Shown piece after piece: positions 1-8,531 of a stretch of 64,000 nucleotides of DNA; position 1 is the first letter of the stretch, and every line of letters begins with the position of its first letter. The stretch comes from Betaproteobacteria bacterium Ga0077532 (GTDB lineage: Bacteria; Pseudomonadota; Gammaproteobacteria; Burkholderiales; Ga0077523). The stretch is taken from positions 123,653 through 187,652 of the forward strand of contig LNEE01000037.1 of assembly GCA_001464895.1 (NCBI GenBank). Direction: 5' to 3'. The position numbers and the translations under genes are program-made. The notes under the pieces are model-generated. The model was not told where the DNA came from, made no database searches, and saw only the letters and a list, made by a program, of their open reading frames with translations.

Positions 1-972
1 GCCGTAGTTCTGCTTGAACTCGTCGAGTTCGCTGCCGTCGGTGATGCGCGCGATGATCTCGCGGACGTCGAACGGCTTGCGGGCATCGGTGGGCACGACA
101 CCGTGCAGTTCCTCGGCAGGGTGCAGCGGTTCCCGCGGTTCCCGCACCGCGAGAGCCATGCGCTTCACGCCGTTCAGGTGCCCGACGATGCCGCGCGCGA
201 TCTCGAGCGCGTGCCGGTCGTCCAGCGCGTAGTGGTCAGCGACCCCGGAGACGCGCGTGTGCACCTCGGCGCCGCCGAGGTCCTCGGCCGACACGACCTC
301 GCCGGTCGCGGCCTTCACCAGCGGCGGGCCGCCGAGGAAGATGGTGCCCTGCCGGCGGACGATGATGCTTTCGTCGGACATCGCGGGCACGTACGCGCCA
401 CCGGCGGTGCACGACCCCATCACGACCGCGATCTGCGGGATGCCCGCGGCGGACATGTTCGCCTGGTTGTAGAAGATGCGCCCGAAGTGATCGCGGTCGG
501 GGAACACGTCGTCCTGGTTCGGCAGATTCGCGCCGCCGGAGTCGACGAGATAGATGCACGGCAGATGATTCTCGCGCGCGATCTCCTGCGCGCGGAGGTG
601 CTTCTTCACCGTCATCGGATAGTAGGTGCCGCCCTTCACCGTGGCGTCGTTCGCGACGATCACGCACTCGCGCCCGTTCACGCGCCCCACGCCGGTGATG
701 ATGCCGGCGCCCGGGCTGTCGTCCTGGTACATGCCCCATGCGGCGAGCTGCGAGAGTTCGAGGAACGGGGAGCCCACGTCGAGCAACGTCCGGACGCGGT
801 CGCGGGGCAGCAGCTTGCCGCGCGCAGTGTGCTTGTCGCGGGCCGCGGCACCGCCGCCCTCGCTCACGCGGGCGACCTTCGCGCGGAGATCGGCGACGAG
901 CGCACGCATGGCCTCGGCGTTGGCGCGGAAGTCCGCCGCGCGCGGATTCAATCGGGAAGCGAAGACGGTCAT
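1..972 (-). CDS. liuB: 3-methylcrotonyl-CoA carboxylase beta (carboxyltransferase) subunit, partial
   Basis: Carboxyltransferase half of the biotin enzyme that carboxylates 3-methylcrotonyl-CoA in leucine catabolism. Only the first 324 codons are present; the gene runs off the left edge, and the family is usually about 535 residues. The start is the ATG at 972-970. Readable family segments include [14 protein letters not shown] near the N-terminus, [31 protein letters not shown] sequence in the middle, and [16 protein letters not shown] around the acyl-CoA site. These fit the methylcrotonyl branch better than propionyl-CoA carboxylase. It lies 19 bp after a rhodanese gene and downstream of liuR-liuA on the same strand, which supports the pathway assignment. 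The biotin-carrying alpha subunit would lie outside the window. Confidence 0.93.
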   Translation of the reverse strand, partial: MTVFASRLNPRAADFRANAEAMRALVADLRAKVARVSEGGGAAARDKHTARGKLLPRDRVRTLLDVGSPFLELSQLAAWGMYQDDSPGAGIITGVGRVNGRECVIVANDATVKGGTYYPMTVKKHLRAQEIARENHLPCIYLVDSGGANLPNQDDVFPDRDHFGRIFYNQANMSAAGIPQIAVVMGSCTAGGAYVPAMSDESIIVRRQGTIFLGGPPLVKAATGEVVSAEDLGGAEVHTRVSGVADHYALDDRHALEIARGIVGHLNGVKRMALAVREPREPLHPAEELHGVVPTDARKPFDVREIIARITDGSELDEFKQNYG

Positions 973-991
973 GGGCAGGTGCGGAGAATCA

Positions 992-1399
992 TCAGGCAGC
1001 GTGATGTGGCGGACGCTCGGCGACGGCACCGCCGCCCTGCTTCCACCCGTTGAAACCACCGTCGATGTGACATACCGGCGCAAGCCCCATCTCCTGCACC
1101 ACCGCAGTGGCCAGCGCCGAGCGCCATGCCGATGCGCAGTAGAAGACGAACTCCTTGCCGCTGCCGAAGACGTCCTTGAAGTACGGGCTGTCGGGGTCGA
1201 CCCAGAACTCGAGCATGCCGCGCGGCGCGTGGAAGGCGCCGGGGATCATGCCGTCGCGCTCCAGTTCACGCACGTCGCGGATGTCGACGAACACGACGCC
1301 GGGGTCCCCCAGCTTCGCCTTCGCGTCGTCCACCGAGATCGTGCGGATCTTCGCCCGGGCTTCGGCCACCAGCGTCTTGCATCCCTTCGTGATCGGCAT
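992..1399 (-). CDS. rhodanese-like domain protein
   Basis: Single-domain rhodanese of 135 residues, predicted cytoplasmic with no signal peptide. The rhodanese signature is clear: [16 protein letters not shown], then the active-site loop [12 protein letters not shown] with the catalytic Cys, and the terminal [13 protein letters not shown]. Such proteins move sulfane sulfur or act as sulfur carriers, and the true substrate cannot be read from sequence. The gene sits between LOG and liuB on the same strand, apparently as a passenger of the liu cluster. The ATG start at 1399 is preceded on the minus strand by a purine-rich GGAAGGGAGC stretch, a good ribosome-binding site. Confidence 0.88.
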   Translation of the reverse strand: MPITKGCKTLVAEARAKIRTISVDDAKAKLGDPGVVFVDIRDVRELERDGMIPGAFHAPRGMLEFWVDPDSPYFKDVFGSGKEFVFYCASAWRSALATAVVQEMGLAPVCHIDGGFNGWKQGGGAVAERPPHHAA

Positions 1400-1442
1400 G
1401 TGCTTGCTCCCTTCCGGATTCCAGCGTGAATCGAAACTTCGC

Positions 1443-2033
1443 TCAGGCGTCCTCGACCACCATCCACCGCTCGAGGGCGGGGGGCGTCCAGCGGTCGAAC
1501 GCGTCCAGCAGATCTTCGGGACCGTCGACGGCCTGCGCGAGCCGCCGATGTTCCGGGTGGACGAAACCCTCGCGCAGCGCCAGATCGAACATCGCGACGA
1601 ACGGCGCGTAGTACCCCTTCGTGTTCACCAGCACGCACGGCTTGTCGTGCATGCCGAGCTGCGCCCACGTGAGGATCTCGCAGAACTCCTCGAACGTGCC
1701 GAAGCCGCCCGGCAGCATCACGAACGCACCGGCGCGGTCGGCCATCATCTGCTTGCGCTCGTGCATCGAGCGCACCACCACCAGTTCGGCGAGACCCAGA
1801 TGGCCCACCTCGCGCCGCTTCAGCGGCTCGGGGATGATGCCCACCACGCGCCCGCCAGCCTCGATCGCCGCGTCCGCAACGGCGCCCATCATGCCCGTGC
1901 GACCGCCGCCGTACACGAGCCCGATGCCGGCATCCGCGAGAACGCGGCCGGTGGCGCGCGCGGTCTCCAGATAGGCCGGATCGTTCCCCGGCTGGGACCC
2001 GCAGAACACGCAGACGTCGCGGGGCAGCGCCAA
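1443..2033 (-). CDS. LOG family protein (cytokinin riboside 5'-monophosphate phosphoribohydrolase type)
   Basis: Rossmann-fold LOG-family enzyme of 196 residues. The motifs are VCVFCGSQPG at the N-terminus, YGGGRTGMMGAVADAA, the MHERKQMM helix carrying the catalytic Arg, and the PGGFGTFEE motif with the catalytic Glu. The family hydrolyses nucleoside 5'-monophosphates to base plus ribose 5-phosphate; in many bacteria it acts as a nucleotide phosphoribohydrolase rather than for cytokinin. There is no ATG at the conserved N-terminus. The best start is TTG at 2033-2031, about nine bases after GGGAGG and immediately after the stop of the upstream gene, which suggests translational coupling. Confidence 0.88.
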   Translation of the reverse strand: MALPRDVCVFCGSQPGNDPAYLETARATGRVLADAGIGLVYGGGRTGMMGAVADAAIEAGGRVVGIIPEPLKRREVGHLGLAELVVVRSMHERKQMMADRAGAFVMLPGGFGTFEEFCEILTWAQLGMHDKPCVLVNTKGYYAPFVAMFDLALREGFVHPEHRRLAQAVDGPEDLLDAFDRWTPPALERWMVVEDA

Positions 2034-2035
2034 GT

Positions 2036-2638
2036 TCAGAAGCCTCCCTGGGCGAGCCAGCGATCGATCTGATCGAGGCGGTCCGCGCCCCAGAAGGGCT
2101 CGCCGTCCACGAAGAAGAACGGCGCGCCGAACACGCCTGCGGCGATCGCGGCATCGACTTCGGTCTTCAGGGCTTCCTTGATGGCGGGGTCGGCCATGGC
2201 CGCCGTCACCTGGCCGGCATCGAGCCCCTGCCGCGCCGCGACGGCCACCACGGCATCGACCGACGAGATGTTCAGGCCCTCGACGAAATAGGCTTCGAAG
2301 AGCGCTGCGGCCAGGCGCTTCGCCGCGACGGGATCGCGCCCGTCGAGCCACAGGAAGGCGCGGGCGGCGGACACGGTCGAGACCGGGAACGGCGACGGAT
2401 GCCGGTACGGCGCGCCATGGAAGCGGGCGCTTCGCGCGAACTCGCGGATCGAGTACGCACCCTTCAGCGGGACCTCCGCGATGGGGGTCGCGCCCATGGC
2501 CTTGAACGCCGCGCCGAGCAGCATCGGACGCCAGACGACCTCGCGGCCGTGCTTCGCGGCGAGCGCATCGATCTCGCGGCTCGCGATGTACGCGTAAGGC
2601 GAGGAGAGGTCGAAGTGGAAGCGGATCGGATCAGCCAC
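2036..2638 (-). CDS. 2-hydroxychromene-2-carboxylate isomerase / DsbA-like (kappa GST) protein
   Basis: Thioredoxin-fold protein of 200 residues of the DsbA/kappa-GST/HCCA isomerase family. It opens with IRFHFDLSSPYAYIASREID, the family N-terminus, with Ser in place of the thioredoxin CxxC. It contains the cis-Pro region GVFGAPFFFVDGEPFWGADR and ends with the standard LDQIDRWL helix. HCCA isomerases use glutathione in naphthalene degradation, but most family members in non-degraders have unknown substrates, and no other aromatic-degradation gene is next to it. It lies 9 bp downstream of the dehydrogenase gene, so it is probably cotranscribed. Confidence 0.88.
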   Translation of the reverse strand: MADPIRFHFDLSSPYAYIASREIDALAAKHGREVVWRPMLLGAAFKAMGATPIAEVPLKGAYSIREFARSARFHGAPYRHPSPFPVSTVSAARAFLWLDGRDPVAAKRLAAALFEAYFVEGLNISSVDAVVAVAARQGLDAGQVTAAMADPAIKEALKTEVDAAIAAGVFGAPFFFVDGEPFWGADRLDQIDRWLAQGGF

Positions 2639-2647
2639 GGGAATCTC

Positions 2648-3562
2648 TCAGTCCTTCGGCGGGAGGGTGACGTTGTTCAGCGCCGCCTGCGCCTCGATGA
2701 TCGAACCGATCAGCTTGTCGTCGGCGCCGAAGCCGAGTGCCAGCGCCTGATTCAGGCTCTGGTTCACGGCCGCGGTGACGACGCCCGCGGCCTGCACGTC
2801 GGCCATGGCCTGCGCGAAGTAGCGGACATCCTTGGCGGCGTTCTTCAGCGCGAACTTCGCGCGGGAGAAATCCCCTTGCGCGGCGCCCCCCGCGACGTTC
2901 TGCAGCATCGCGGAGTTGATGGCGCCGACGCCGAGGAGCTTCACGAGTTCGGCCGGGGCCACGCCCAGCTTGGCGCACGCGACGAGGGCATCGGCCCAGA
3001 CCGAAACGCTGCCGATCACGACGAAGTTGTTGATGAGCTTCAGCGTGTGGCCCGCGCCCACACCGCCCACGTGGAAGATGTTCTCGGAGAAACCGCGCAG
3101 CACGGGCTCCAGTTCCGCGAAGGTGGCCGGATCGGCGCCGACCAGCGTGTTGAGACGGCCTTGCTCGGCCTCGACCGGGGTGCGCGTCAGCGGGGCATCC
3201 ACGAACCGCACGGACTTCGCAGCGAAGGCTTCCGCGATCTTCACGGTGGGGCCGGGCTGGCAGGTCGACGTGTCGACGATGATCTGGCCCGCGCGGCACG
3301 AGGCGAGGATGCCGCCCGCGCGATGCACGAGGTCCTCGACCTCGGGGGTGCCGGTGACGCAGATGAAGACGATGTCGGATGTGGCCACGAGACCGGCGAC
3401 GTCCTTCGCCTCGGTGGCGCCGCGCTGCACGAGGTCGTCGACCGGTGCGCGGTTACGGTGGCCGAGCACGGTCACGTGCCAGCCCTTCTCGACCAGATTC
3501 TTCGCCATGCCGTGGCCCATCAGGCCGACGCCGATGAATCCGATGCGGTGTTGCGTGCTCAT
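2648..3562 (-). CDS. NAD(P)-dependent beta-hydroxyacid dehydrogenase (3-hydroxyisobutyrate dehydrogenase family)
   Basis: 304-residue beta-hydroxyacid dehydrogenase. The Rossmann motif GFIGVGLMGHGMAKNL starts at about residue 8, DAPLTRTPVEAEQGRL is the substrate-binding segment, and HTLKLINNF carries the catalytic Lys. The family oxidises 3-hydroxyisobutyrate, tartronate semialdehyde or similar compounds. A role in branched-chain amino acid breakdown (valine branch) fits the liu neighbourhood but is inference, since the motif set does not separate HIBADH from glyoxylate/succinic semialdehyde reductases. The ATG at 3562 lies after GGAGAGGAAA-type purines. A tandem repeat lies just upstream. 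Confidence 0.88.
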   Translation of the reverse strand: MSTQHRIGFIGVGLMGHGMAKNLVEKGWHVTVLGHRNRAPVDDLVQRGATEAKDVAGLVATSDIVFICVTGTPEVEDLVHRAGGILASCRAGQIIVDTSTCQPGPTVKIAEAFAAKSVRFVDAPLTRTPVEAEQGRLNTLVGADPATFAELEPVLRGFSENIFHVGGVGAGHTLKLINNFVVIGSVSVWADALVACAKLGVAPAELVKLLGVGAINSAMLQNVAGGAAQGDFSRAKFALKNAAKDVRYFAQAMADVQAAGVVTAAVNQSLNQALALGFGADDKLIGSIIEAQAALNNVTLPPKD

Positions 3563-3576
3563 TTCCTCTCCCCGTG

Positions 3577-3624
3577 TGATGCCGACTGCGTTTGATGCCG
3601 ACTACGTTTGATGCCGACTACGTG
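3577..3624. repeat. three tandem copies of a 16-bp repeat
   Basis: Unit GATGCCGACTRCGTTT repeated three times in succession, the last copy ending GTGT. It fills most of the gap between the thiolase stop and the dehydrogenase start on the minus strand. It is a simple array with no clear palindrome. It could be a slippage product, and copy number may vary between strains. Confidence 0.9.
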
Positions 3625-3670
3625 TCCGCTCGTTCTGTCGGCTTGTCTTGTTCTGTGGTTCTCTGAACGG

Positions 3671-4855
3671 TCAGGCCGCGATCTCGAGCGCCATCGCTGT
3701 CGCCTCGCCACCGCCGATGCAGAGGCTCGCGACCCCGCGCTTCAGCCCGTACTTCCGGAGTGCCGCGATCAGCGTGACGATGATCCGCGCGCCCGACGCG
3801 CCGATCGGATGCCCCAGCGCGCAGGCGCCGCCGTGCACGTTCACCTTCTCGTGCGGCAGCCCGAGGTCGTGCATGGCAGCCATCGTCACGACGGCGAACG
3901 CCTCGTTGATCTCGAAGAGGTCCACCTGATCCGCGCTCCACCCGGTGCGATCGAAGAGCTTCCGCATCGCACCCACCGGTGCCGTGGTGAAGAGCCCCGG
4001 CGCCTGGGCGTGCGTGCTGTGGCCGACGATGGTCGCGACCGGGGCCAGGCCGCGGCGCTCGGCTTCGGAGCGCCGCATCAGCAGGAGCGCCGCCGCGCCG
4101 TCGGAGATGGAACTGGAGTTGGCCGCCGTCACCGTGCCGTCCTTGCGGAAGGCCGGCTTGAGTTGCGGGATCTTCTCGAAGTTCGCCTCGAAGGGCTGCT
4201 GGTCGCGGTCGACGAATCGGTCGCCCTTCCCGGACTTGAGCGCGACGGGGGCGGTCTCCCAGGAAAACCAGCCGGCCTCGTTGGCTTCGCGCGCCCGCTG
4301 CAACGAAGCGATCGCGAAGGCATCCTGCGCCTCCCGCGTGAATCCGTACGACCCCGCGCAGTCTTCGGCGAAGGTGCCCATCAGGCGGCCCTTCTCGTAG
4401 GCATCTTCCAGCCCGTCGAGGAACATGTGATCGAGGACCTGCTGGTGCCCCATGCGATAGCCCGTGCGCGCCTTCGGCAGCAGGTACGGCGCGAGGCTCA
4501 TGCTCTCCATGCCGCCCGCGATCATCACGCGGTTCGTGCCGGCGAGCAGCAGATCGTTGGCGAGCATCGTGGCCTTCATGCCCGAGCCGCACATCTTGTT
4601 CACGGTGGTGCAGCCGGCGGAGAGCGGGAGACCCGCGCCGAGGCTGGCCTGACGGGCGGGGGCCTGGCCCTGCCCGGCGGGAAGGACACATCCCATGATG
4701 ACCTCTTCGACGTCCTCGGGCGCAACGCCTGCGCGCTCGACCGCTGCGCGGATCGCGACGGCTCCGAGTTCGGGCGCAGCGAAGTCCTTGAGGTGCCCCT
4801 GGAGCCCACCCATCGGCGTGCGCGCGACGGCGACGACGACCACCGGATCGTTCAT
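3671..4855 (-). CDS. acetyl-CoA acetyltransferase (thiolase)
   Basis: 394-residue thiolase with the three expected active-site regions: NKMCGSGMKA (nucleophilic Cys), GGACALGHPIGASG (His) and CIGGGEATA (second Cys). In this context it probably cleaves the acetoacetyl-CoA formed from leucine via acetoacetate, or runs in the reverse direction to feed PHB synthesis (a PHA synthase lies 5 kb away). The start is the ATG at 4855, chosen over an upstream in-frame start because GGAGG precedes it with ideal spacing. It lies 63 bp downstream of aceK on the same strand. Its exact chain-length preference cannot be read. Confidence 0.92.
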   Translation of the reverse strand: MNDPVVVVAVARTPMGGLQGHLKDFAAPELGAVAIRAAVERAGVAPEDVEEVIMGCVLPAGQGQAPARQASLGAGLPLSAGCTTVNKMCGSGMKATMLANDLLLAGTNRVMIAGGMESMSLAPYLLPKARTGYRMGHQQVLDHMFLDGLEDAYEKGRLMGTFAEDCAGSYGFTREAQDAFAIASLQRAREANEAGWFSWETAPVALKSGKGDRFVDRDQQPFEANFEKIPQLKPAFRKDGTVTAANSSSISDGAAALLLMRRSEAERRGLAPVATIVGHSTHAQAPGLFTTAPVGAMRKLFDRTGWSADQVDLFEINEAFAVVTMAAMHDLGLPHEKVNVHGGACALGHPIGASGARIIVTLIAALRKYGLKRGVASLCIGGGEATAMALEIAA

Positions 4856-4918
4856 GTCAAACCTCCTTCGATGGACGGCCAGGCCGCCTGTGTGGTCGAT
4901 CGATTGTGCCACGCATCC

Positions 4919-6724
4919 TCACAGCCCCACCGGTGCGTCGGTCGTGGCGTCCACGACATCGTCTGCGCCGTTCGTGCGGTAGCGCACGGCGAACCGCACC
5001 GACGGTGCATAGGGGAAGACGTCCTCGATGAAGCCCTGCTCGATCCGCTGCTTCGTGCGATTCCAGAATTCCGTGTCGAGGAGATCGGCGTGGTGCGCGA
5101 GGAAATGACGGCGCACCTTGTCGCCCGACAGCAGGAACGGCGCGAACTCCTCGGGGAAGATGTCGAACGGCCCGACCGGATACCACGGCTCCGCCGACAT
5201 CTCGTCCTCGGGTGTGCGCGGCTCGGGGATGGTCCGGAAGACGCACTCCGTCATGTAGACGATCTCGTCGTAGTCGTAGAAGACCACCCGGCCGCCGCGG
5301 GTCACGCCGAAGTTCTTGAACAGCATGTCGCCGGGGAAGATGTTGACCGACGCGAGCTCCTTGATGGCGTTGCCGTAGTCGACGATGGCGATCTGCGCCT
5401 GCGCGTCGTCGGCCTCGTCGAGGAAGATGTTGAGCGGCTGCATGCGGCGCTCGATGTAGAGGTGCTTCACGATGATCCGGTCGCCGTCCTCCTCGACGAG
5501 CGACGGGGCCTCGCGCAGCAGTTCGTCCACGAGGGCCTGCGTGAATCGCGCACGCGGGAAGGCGACGTCGGCGTACTCCAGCGTGTCGGCCATGCGCCCG
5601 ATGCGGTCGTGCCGCTTCACGAGCATGTACTTCTCCTTGACGATCTCCCGCGTCACCTCCTTCGTGGGCGCGATGCGATCCCGGATCACCTTGAACACGT
5701 ACGGGTACGAGGGCAGCGTGAACACGATCATCACGAGACCGCGGATGCCGGGTGCCAGGATGAAATCGTCGGTGGAGTACTTCAGGTGGTGCAGGAAGTC
5801 GCGGAAGAAGAGCGTCTTGCCGTGCTTCTGCAGACCGAGCGCCGTGTACAGCTCGGCCTTGGGCTTTCTCGGCATCAGGCTGCCGAGGAAATCGACGAAG
5901 GCGGACGGCACCTCCATGTCGGCCATCAGGTAGGCGCGCGAGAACGCGAAGAGCGGCGCGATCTGGCGCGCATCGGTCAGCAGCGCATCGAGCGTCAGGC
6001 CGCCGTCGCCGTCGTGCACGATCGGGATCGCGAAGGGCATCTCCGCCTCGCCGTTCACGAACTTGCCGATCAGGTACGTGCGCTTGTTCCGGTAGAAGAG
6101 CGACGCGAGCACCTGGACCTGATGGTTCGCCTCCAGACGCACCGGACCATGCAACGCGCTGCGCAGGGCCCGCAGGACGTTCGAGAAATCGCGGGGCAGA
6201 TGCCGGAACGGCAGGGTGAGCCCGGAGTCCGCGAGGATCCGGCGCATCACGGGGCGCAGCCCATCCTTCAGCGGGTAGTAGCTGCGGTAGGCCGGCGTGT
6301 CGGCGTCGAGGTACTCCGTCGAGACCGCAGGCCGCACGAACATGTAGTCGTTGTGGTAGTAGGCGCGGTGCAGCAGGCGGCAGCTCACCGAATTGAAGAA
6401 CGTCTCCGCGAGTTCCGGCTGCTTGTGGTCGGTGAGCAGGCCGACGTAGTGCAGCTTGATCTCCGTCCAGATGTCTTCGGGGACACGCTCCATGTCGAAC
6501 GCGCGCTGGAGGTCGGCCGCGGTCTCGGTCACGCGCTGGTCGTAGAAGGCGATCCGGTCGGCGTGGGCCCGGTGCACGGCCGGCCAGTCCGCCGCCTCGA
6601 AGCGCTCGCGGGCCTCGCGCGATATCTCGCGGAAGATGCGGTAGTGGCGATCGAAGCCGTCGAGGGTCGCGCGCGCGATCTCGTAGGCGAGTGCCGTGCG
6701 GCGCGCGGCCGCTTCGTCCTTCAC
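4919..6724 (-). CDS. aceK: isocitrate dehydrogenase kinase/phosphatase
   Basis: 601-residue bifunctional AceK, which phosphorylates and dephosphorylates isocitrate dehydrogenase to divert carbon into the glyoxylate bypass. The family hallmarks are present: the N-terminal regulatory half with YYHNDYMFVRPAVSTEY, the ATP-binding segment APGIRGLVMIVFTLPSYPYV, and VDYGNAIKELASVNIFPGD followed by FYDYDEIVYMTECVFR in the catalytic half. No ATG fits the conserved N-terminus. The GTG at 6724, with GAGGCG upstream, starts 10 bp after the liuA stop and gives the usual family length. Cotranscription with liuA would couple leucine-derived acetyl-CoA to glyoxylate shunt control (inference). Confidence 0.94.
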   Translation of the reverse strand: MKDEAAARRTALAYEIARATLDGFDRHYRIFREISREARERFEAADWPAVHRAHADRIAFYDQRVTETAADLQRAFDMERVPEDIWTEIKLHYVGLLTDHKQPELAETFFNSVSCRLLHRAYYHNDYMFVRPAVSTEYLDADTPAYRSYYPLKDGLRPVMRRILADSGLTLPFRHLPRDFSNVLRALRSALHGPVRLEANHQVQVLASLFYRNKRTYLIGKFVNGEAEMPFAIPIVHDGDGGLTLDALLTDARQIAPLFAFSRAYLMADMEVPSAFVDFLGSLMPRKPKAELYTALGLQKHGKTLFFRDFLHHLKYSTDDFILAPGIRGLVMIVFTLPSYPYVFKVIRDRIAPTKEVTREIVKEKYMLVKRHDRIGRMADTLEYADVAFPRARFTQALVDELLREAPSLVEEDGDRIIVKHLYIERRMQPLNIFLDEADDAQAQIAIVDYGNAIKELASVNIFPGDMLFKNFGVTRGGRVVFYDYDEIVYMTECVFRTIPEPRTPEDEMSAEPWYPVGPFDIFPEEFAPFLLSGDKVRRHFLAHHADLLDTEFWNRTKQRIEQGFIEDVFPYAPSVRFAVRYRTNGADDVVDATTDAPVGL

Positions 6725-6734
6725 GCGCAGCGCC

Positions 6735-7943
6735 TCATTCGGTATCGGCGAAGAGTTCCCGCCCGATGAGCCACCGGCGGATCTCCGAGGTGCCCGCGCC
6801 GATCTCGTAGAGCTTCGCGTCGCGCCACAACCGGCCCGTCGGGTAGTCGTTGATGTAGCCGTTGCCGCCGAGACACTGGATTGCCTCGCCCGCCATCCAC
6901 GTGGCCTTCTCGGCGCTGTAGAGGATGGCGCCCGCGGCGTCCTTCCGGAGCGACCGCACGGCCTCGGGGGAGTCCGCCCGGTCGCACGCGCCACCGAGGG
7001 CGTAGACGTAGGCGCGGCACGCCATCATCGTCGAGTACATGTCCGCGAGCTTCCCCTGCATCAGCTGGAACTCGCCGATGGCCTGACCGAACTGCTTGCG
7101 CTCGTGCAGATACGGCAGCACGACGTCCATGCACGCCGCCATGATCCCGAGCGGCCCGCCGGAGAGCACCGCGCGCTCGAAGTCGAGGCCACTCATGAGG
7201 ACGTTCACGCCGCGGCCCGGCTCACCCAGCACGTTCTCCACCGGCACTTCGCAGTCCTGGAACACCAGTTCGCAGGTGTTCGACCCGCGCATGCCGAGCT
7301 TGTCGAGCTTCTGCGCCGTGGCGAACCCCTTGAACCCCTTCTCGATCAGGAAGGCCGTCATGCCTCGCGGGCCCGCTGCGGGATCGGTCTTCGCGTAGAC
7401 CACGAGCACGTCGGCGTCGGGTCCGTTGGTGATCCACATCTTGTTGCCGTTCAGCACGTAGCGGTCGCCGCGGAGATCGGCCCGCAGCCGCATCGAGACC
7501 ACATCGGAACCGGCACCCGGCTCGCTCATGGCGAGCGCACCGACGTGCTCGCCGGACACGAGCTTCGGGAGATAGCGCCGCTTCTGGTCGGCGTTGCCGT
7601 TGCGGTGGATCTGGTTCACGCACAGATTGGAGTGGGCGCCGTACGAGAGTCCGACCGAGGCGCTCGCGCGGCTCACCTCTTCCATCGCGACGATGTGGGC
7701 AAGGTAGCCCAGCCCGGACCCGCCGTAGGCCTCGTCGACCGTCATGCCGAGGAGACCCAGATCGCCGAACTTGCGCCAGAGGTCCATCGGGAACTGGTTG
7801 CAGGCGTCGATCCCGGCCGCGCGGGGCGCGATCTCCGCGGCGGCGAAGTGCTGGATGGATTCCCGCAACATCCCGATGGTCTCCCCGAGGGCGAAATCGA
7901 GGGACGGGAAGCTCGGAAGCGGAGCGGGCGAGGCGCGGTCCAT
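6735..7943 (-). CDS. liuA: isovaleryl-CoA dehydrogenase
   Basis: 402-residue acyl-CoA dehydrogenase that oxidises isovaleryl-CoA to 3-methylcrotonyl-CoA, passing electrons to ETF. Features include [14 protein letters not shown] and [19 protein letters not shown] (FAD/substrate region), the Glu in [12 protein letters not shown] (about residue 256) at the position diagnostic of isovaleryl-CoA dehydrogenases, and [20 protein letters not shown] near the C-terminus. The ATG at 7943 follows CAGGAGATTTCC. It is the first gene after the LiuR-type operator, with liuR immediately upstream in the same direction and aceK 10 bp downstream. Confidence 0.95.
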   Translation of the reverse strand: MDRASPAPLPSFPSLDFALGETIGMLRESIQHFAAAEIAPRAAGIDACNQFPMDLWRKFGDLGLLGMTVDEAYGGSGLGYLAHIVAMEEVSRASASVGLSYGAHSNLCVNQIHRNGNADQKRRYLPKLVSGEHVGALAMSEPGAGSDVVSMRLRADLRGDRYVLNGNKMWITNGPDADVLVVYAKTDPAAGPRGMTAFLIEKGFKGFATAQKLDKLGMRGSNTCELVFQDCEVPVENVLGEPGRGVNVLMSGLDFERAVLSGGPLGIMAACMDVVLPYLHERKQFGQAIGEFQLMQGKLADMYSTMMACRAYVYALGGACDRADSPEAVRSLRKDAAGAILYSAEKATWMAGEAIQCLGGNGYINDYPTGRLWRDAKLYEIGAGTSEIRRWLIGRELFADTE

Positions 7944-7986
7944 GGAAATCTCCTGCAGTGCAGTGCCGGGGATGGGCGGTCGCCGG

Positions 7987-8015
7987 AGTCTAGGATTGGT
8001 TGACGTTAACGTCAA
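7987..8015 (-). promoter_or_regulatory. liuA promoter with LiuR-type palindromic operator
   Basis: The perfect 16-bp palindrome TTGACGTTAACGTCAA occupies 8000-8015. On the minus strand its left half supplies a -35 box (TTGACG, 8015-8010), followed after 17 bases by TAGACT (7992-7987). MerR-family regulators characteristically bind a dyad overlapping the -35/-10 spacer, and the sequence resembles known LiuR sites in proteobacteria. The palindrome overlaps the stop codon of liuR itself. The predicted transcript would start near 7980 with a leader of about 35 nt before liuA. Confidence 0.8.
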
Positions 8016-8443
8016 TTTGACGGCTTGCCGCGCGGCCGCGGGCGGGCCGGCTTGCCGCCCTGCTCCAGGAGCCGCTTGCACTGGGCCTCGAAGGTGCGGA
8101 TCTCGGTGAGCGTCGCCTCGATGTCCTCCCGCTGCTGCTCGAGGAGTTCGCGGCGGCGCCGCAAGGTCGCGAGGAATTCCGACAACTGGCGGCTCTCGTC
8201 CTCCGCCGCCGCGTATATGTCGAGCAACTCGCGGATCTCGGTGAGCGGGATCCCGAGGCGCTTCCCCCGCAAGGTGAGTTTGAGCCGCACGAGATCGCGC
8301 TTGTCGTAGACCCGGTTGCGTCCCTGGCGGGAGGGGGCCAGGAGACCGTGATCCTCGTAGAAGCGGATGGTCCGGGTGGTGATGCCGAACTCGCGGGCGA
8401 GATCGGTGATCGTGTAGGAGGTCTTCAGGTCGGCGGCGCCCAT
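8012..8443 (-). CDS. liuR: MerR-family transcriptional regulator LiuR
   Basis: 143-residue MerR-type regulator: winged HTH at residues about 9-75 ([29 protein letters not shown], then [12 protein letters not shown]), a dimerisation coiled coil around 80-130, and a short basic tail. There is no cysteine cluster for metal sensing, as expected for the LiuR branch, which responds to a CoA ester of branched-chain catabolism. It lies directly upstream of liuA with a dyad operator between the two. The ATG at 8443 was chosen because the conserved HTH begins within about 10 residues. Confidence 0.9.
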   Translation of the reverse strand: MGAADLKTSYTITDLAREFGITTRTIRFYEDHGLLAPSRQGRNRVYDKRDLVRLKLTLRGKRLGIPLTEIRELLDIYAAAEDESRQLSEFLATLRRRRELLEQQREDIEATLTEIRTFEAQCKRLLEQGGKPARPRPRGKPSN

Positions 8444-8531
8444 GGTCCCGGGGGTGTTTGTGCAACGCAACATCGCAATATCATGCGAGTATAAAAGCAC
8501 AAGCTGCCCTCCCGACACGGATCGATCCGCG

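Noticed and set aside
3608..6769. A 1053-codon open frame on the plus strand opposite the thiolase and aceK genes
   Set aside because: It is antisense to two clearly recognisable genes, rich in Arg/His/Glu/Val as expected for a GC-driven shadow frame, and has no domain-like sequence.
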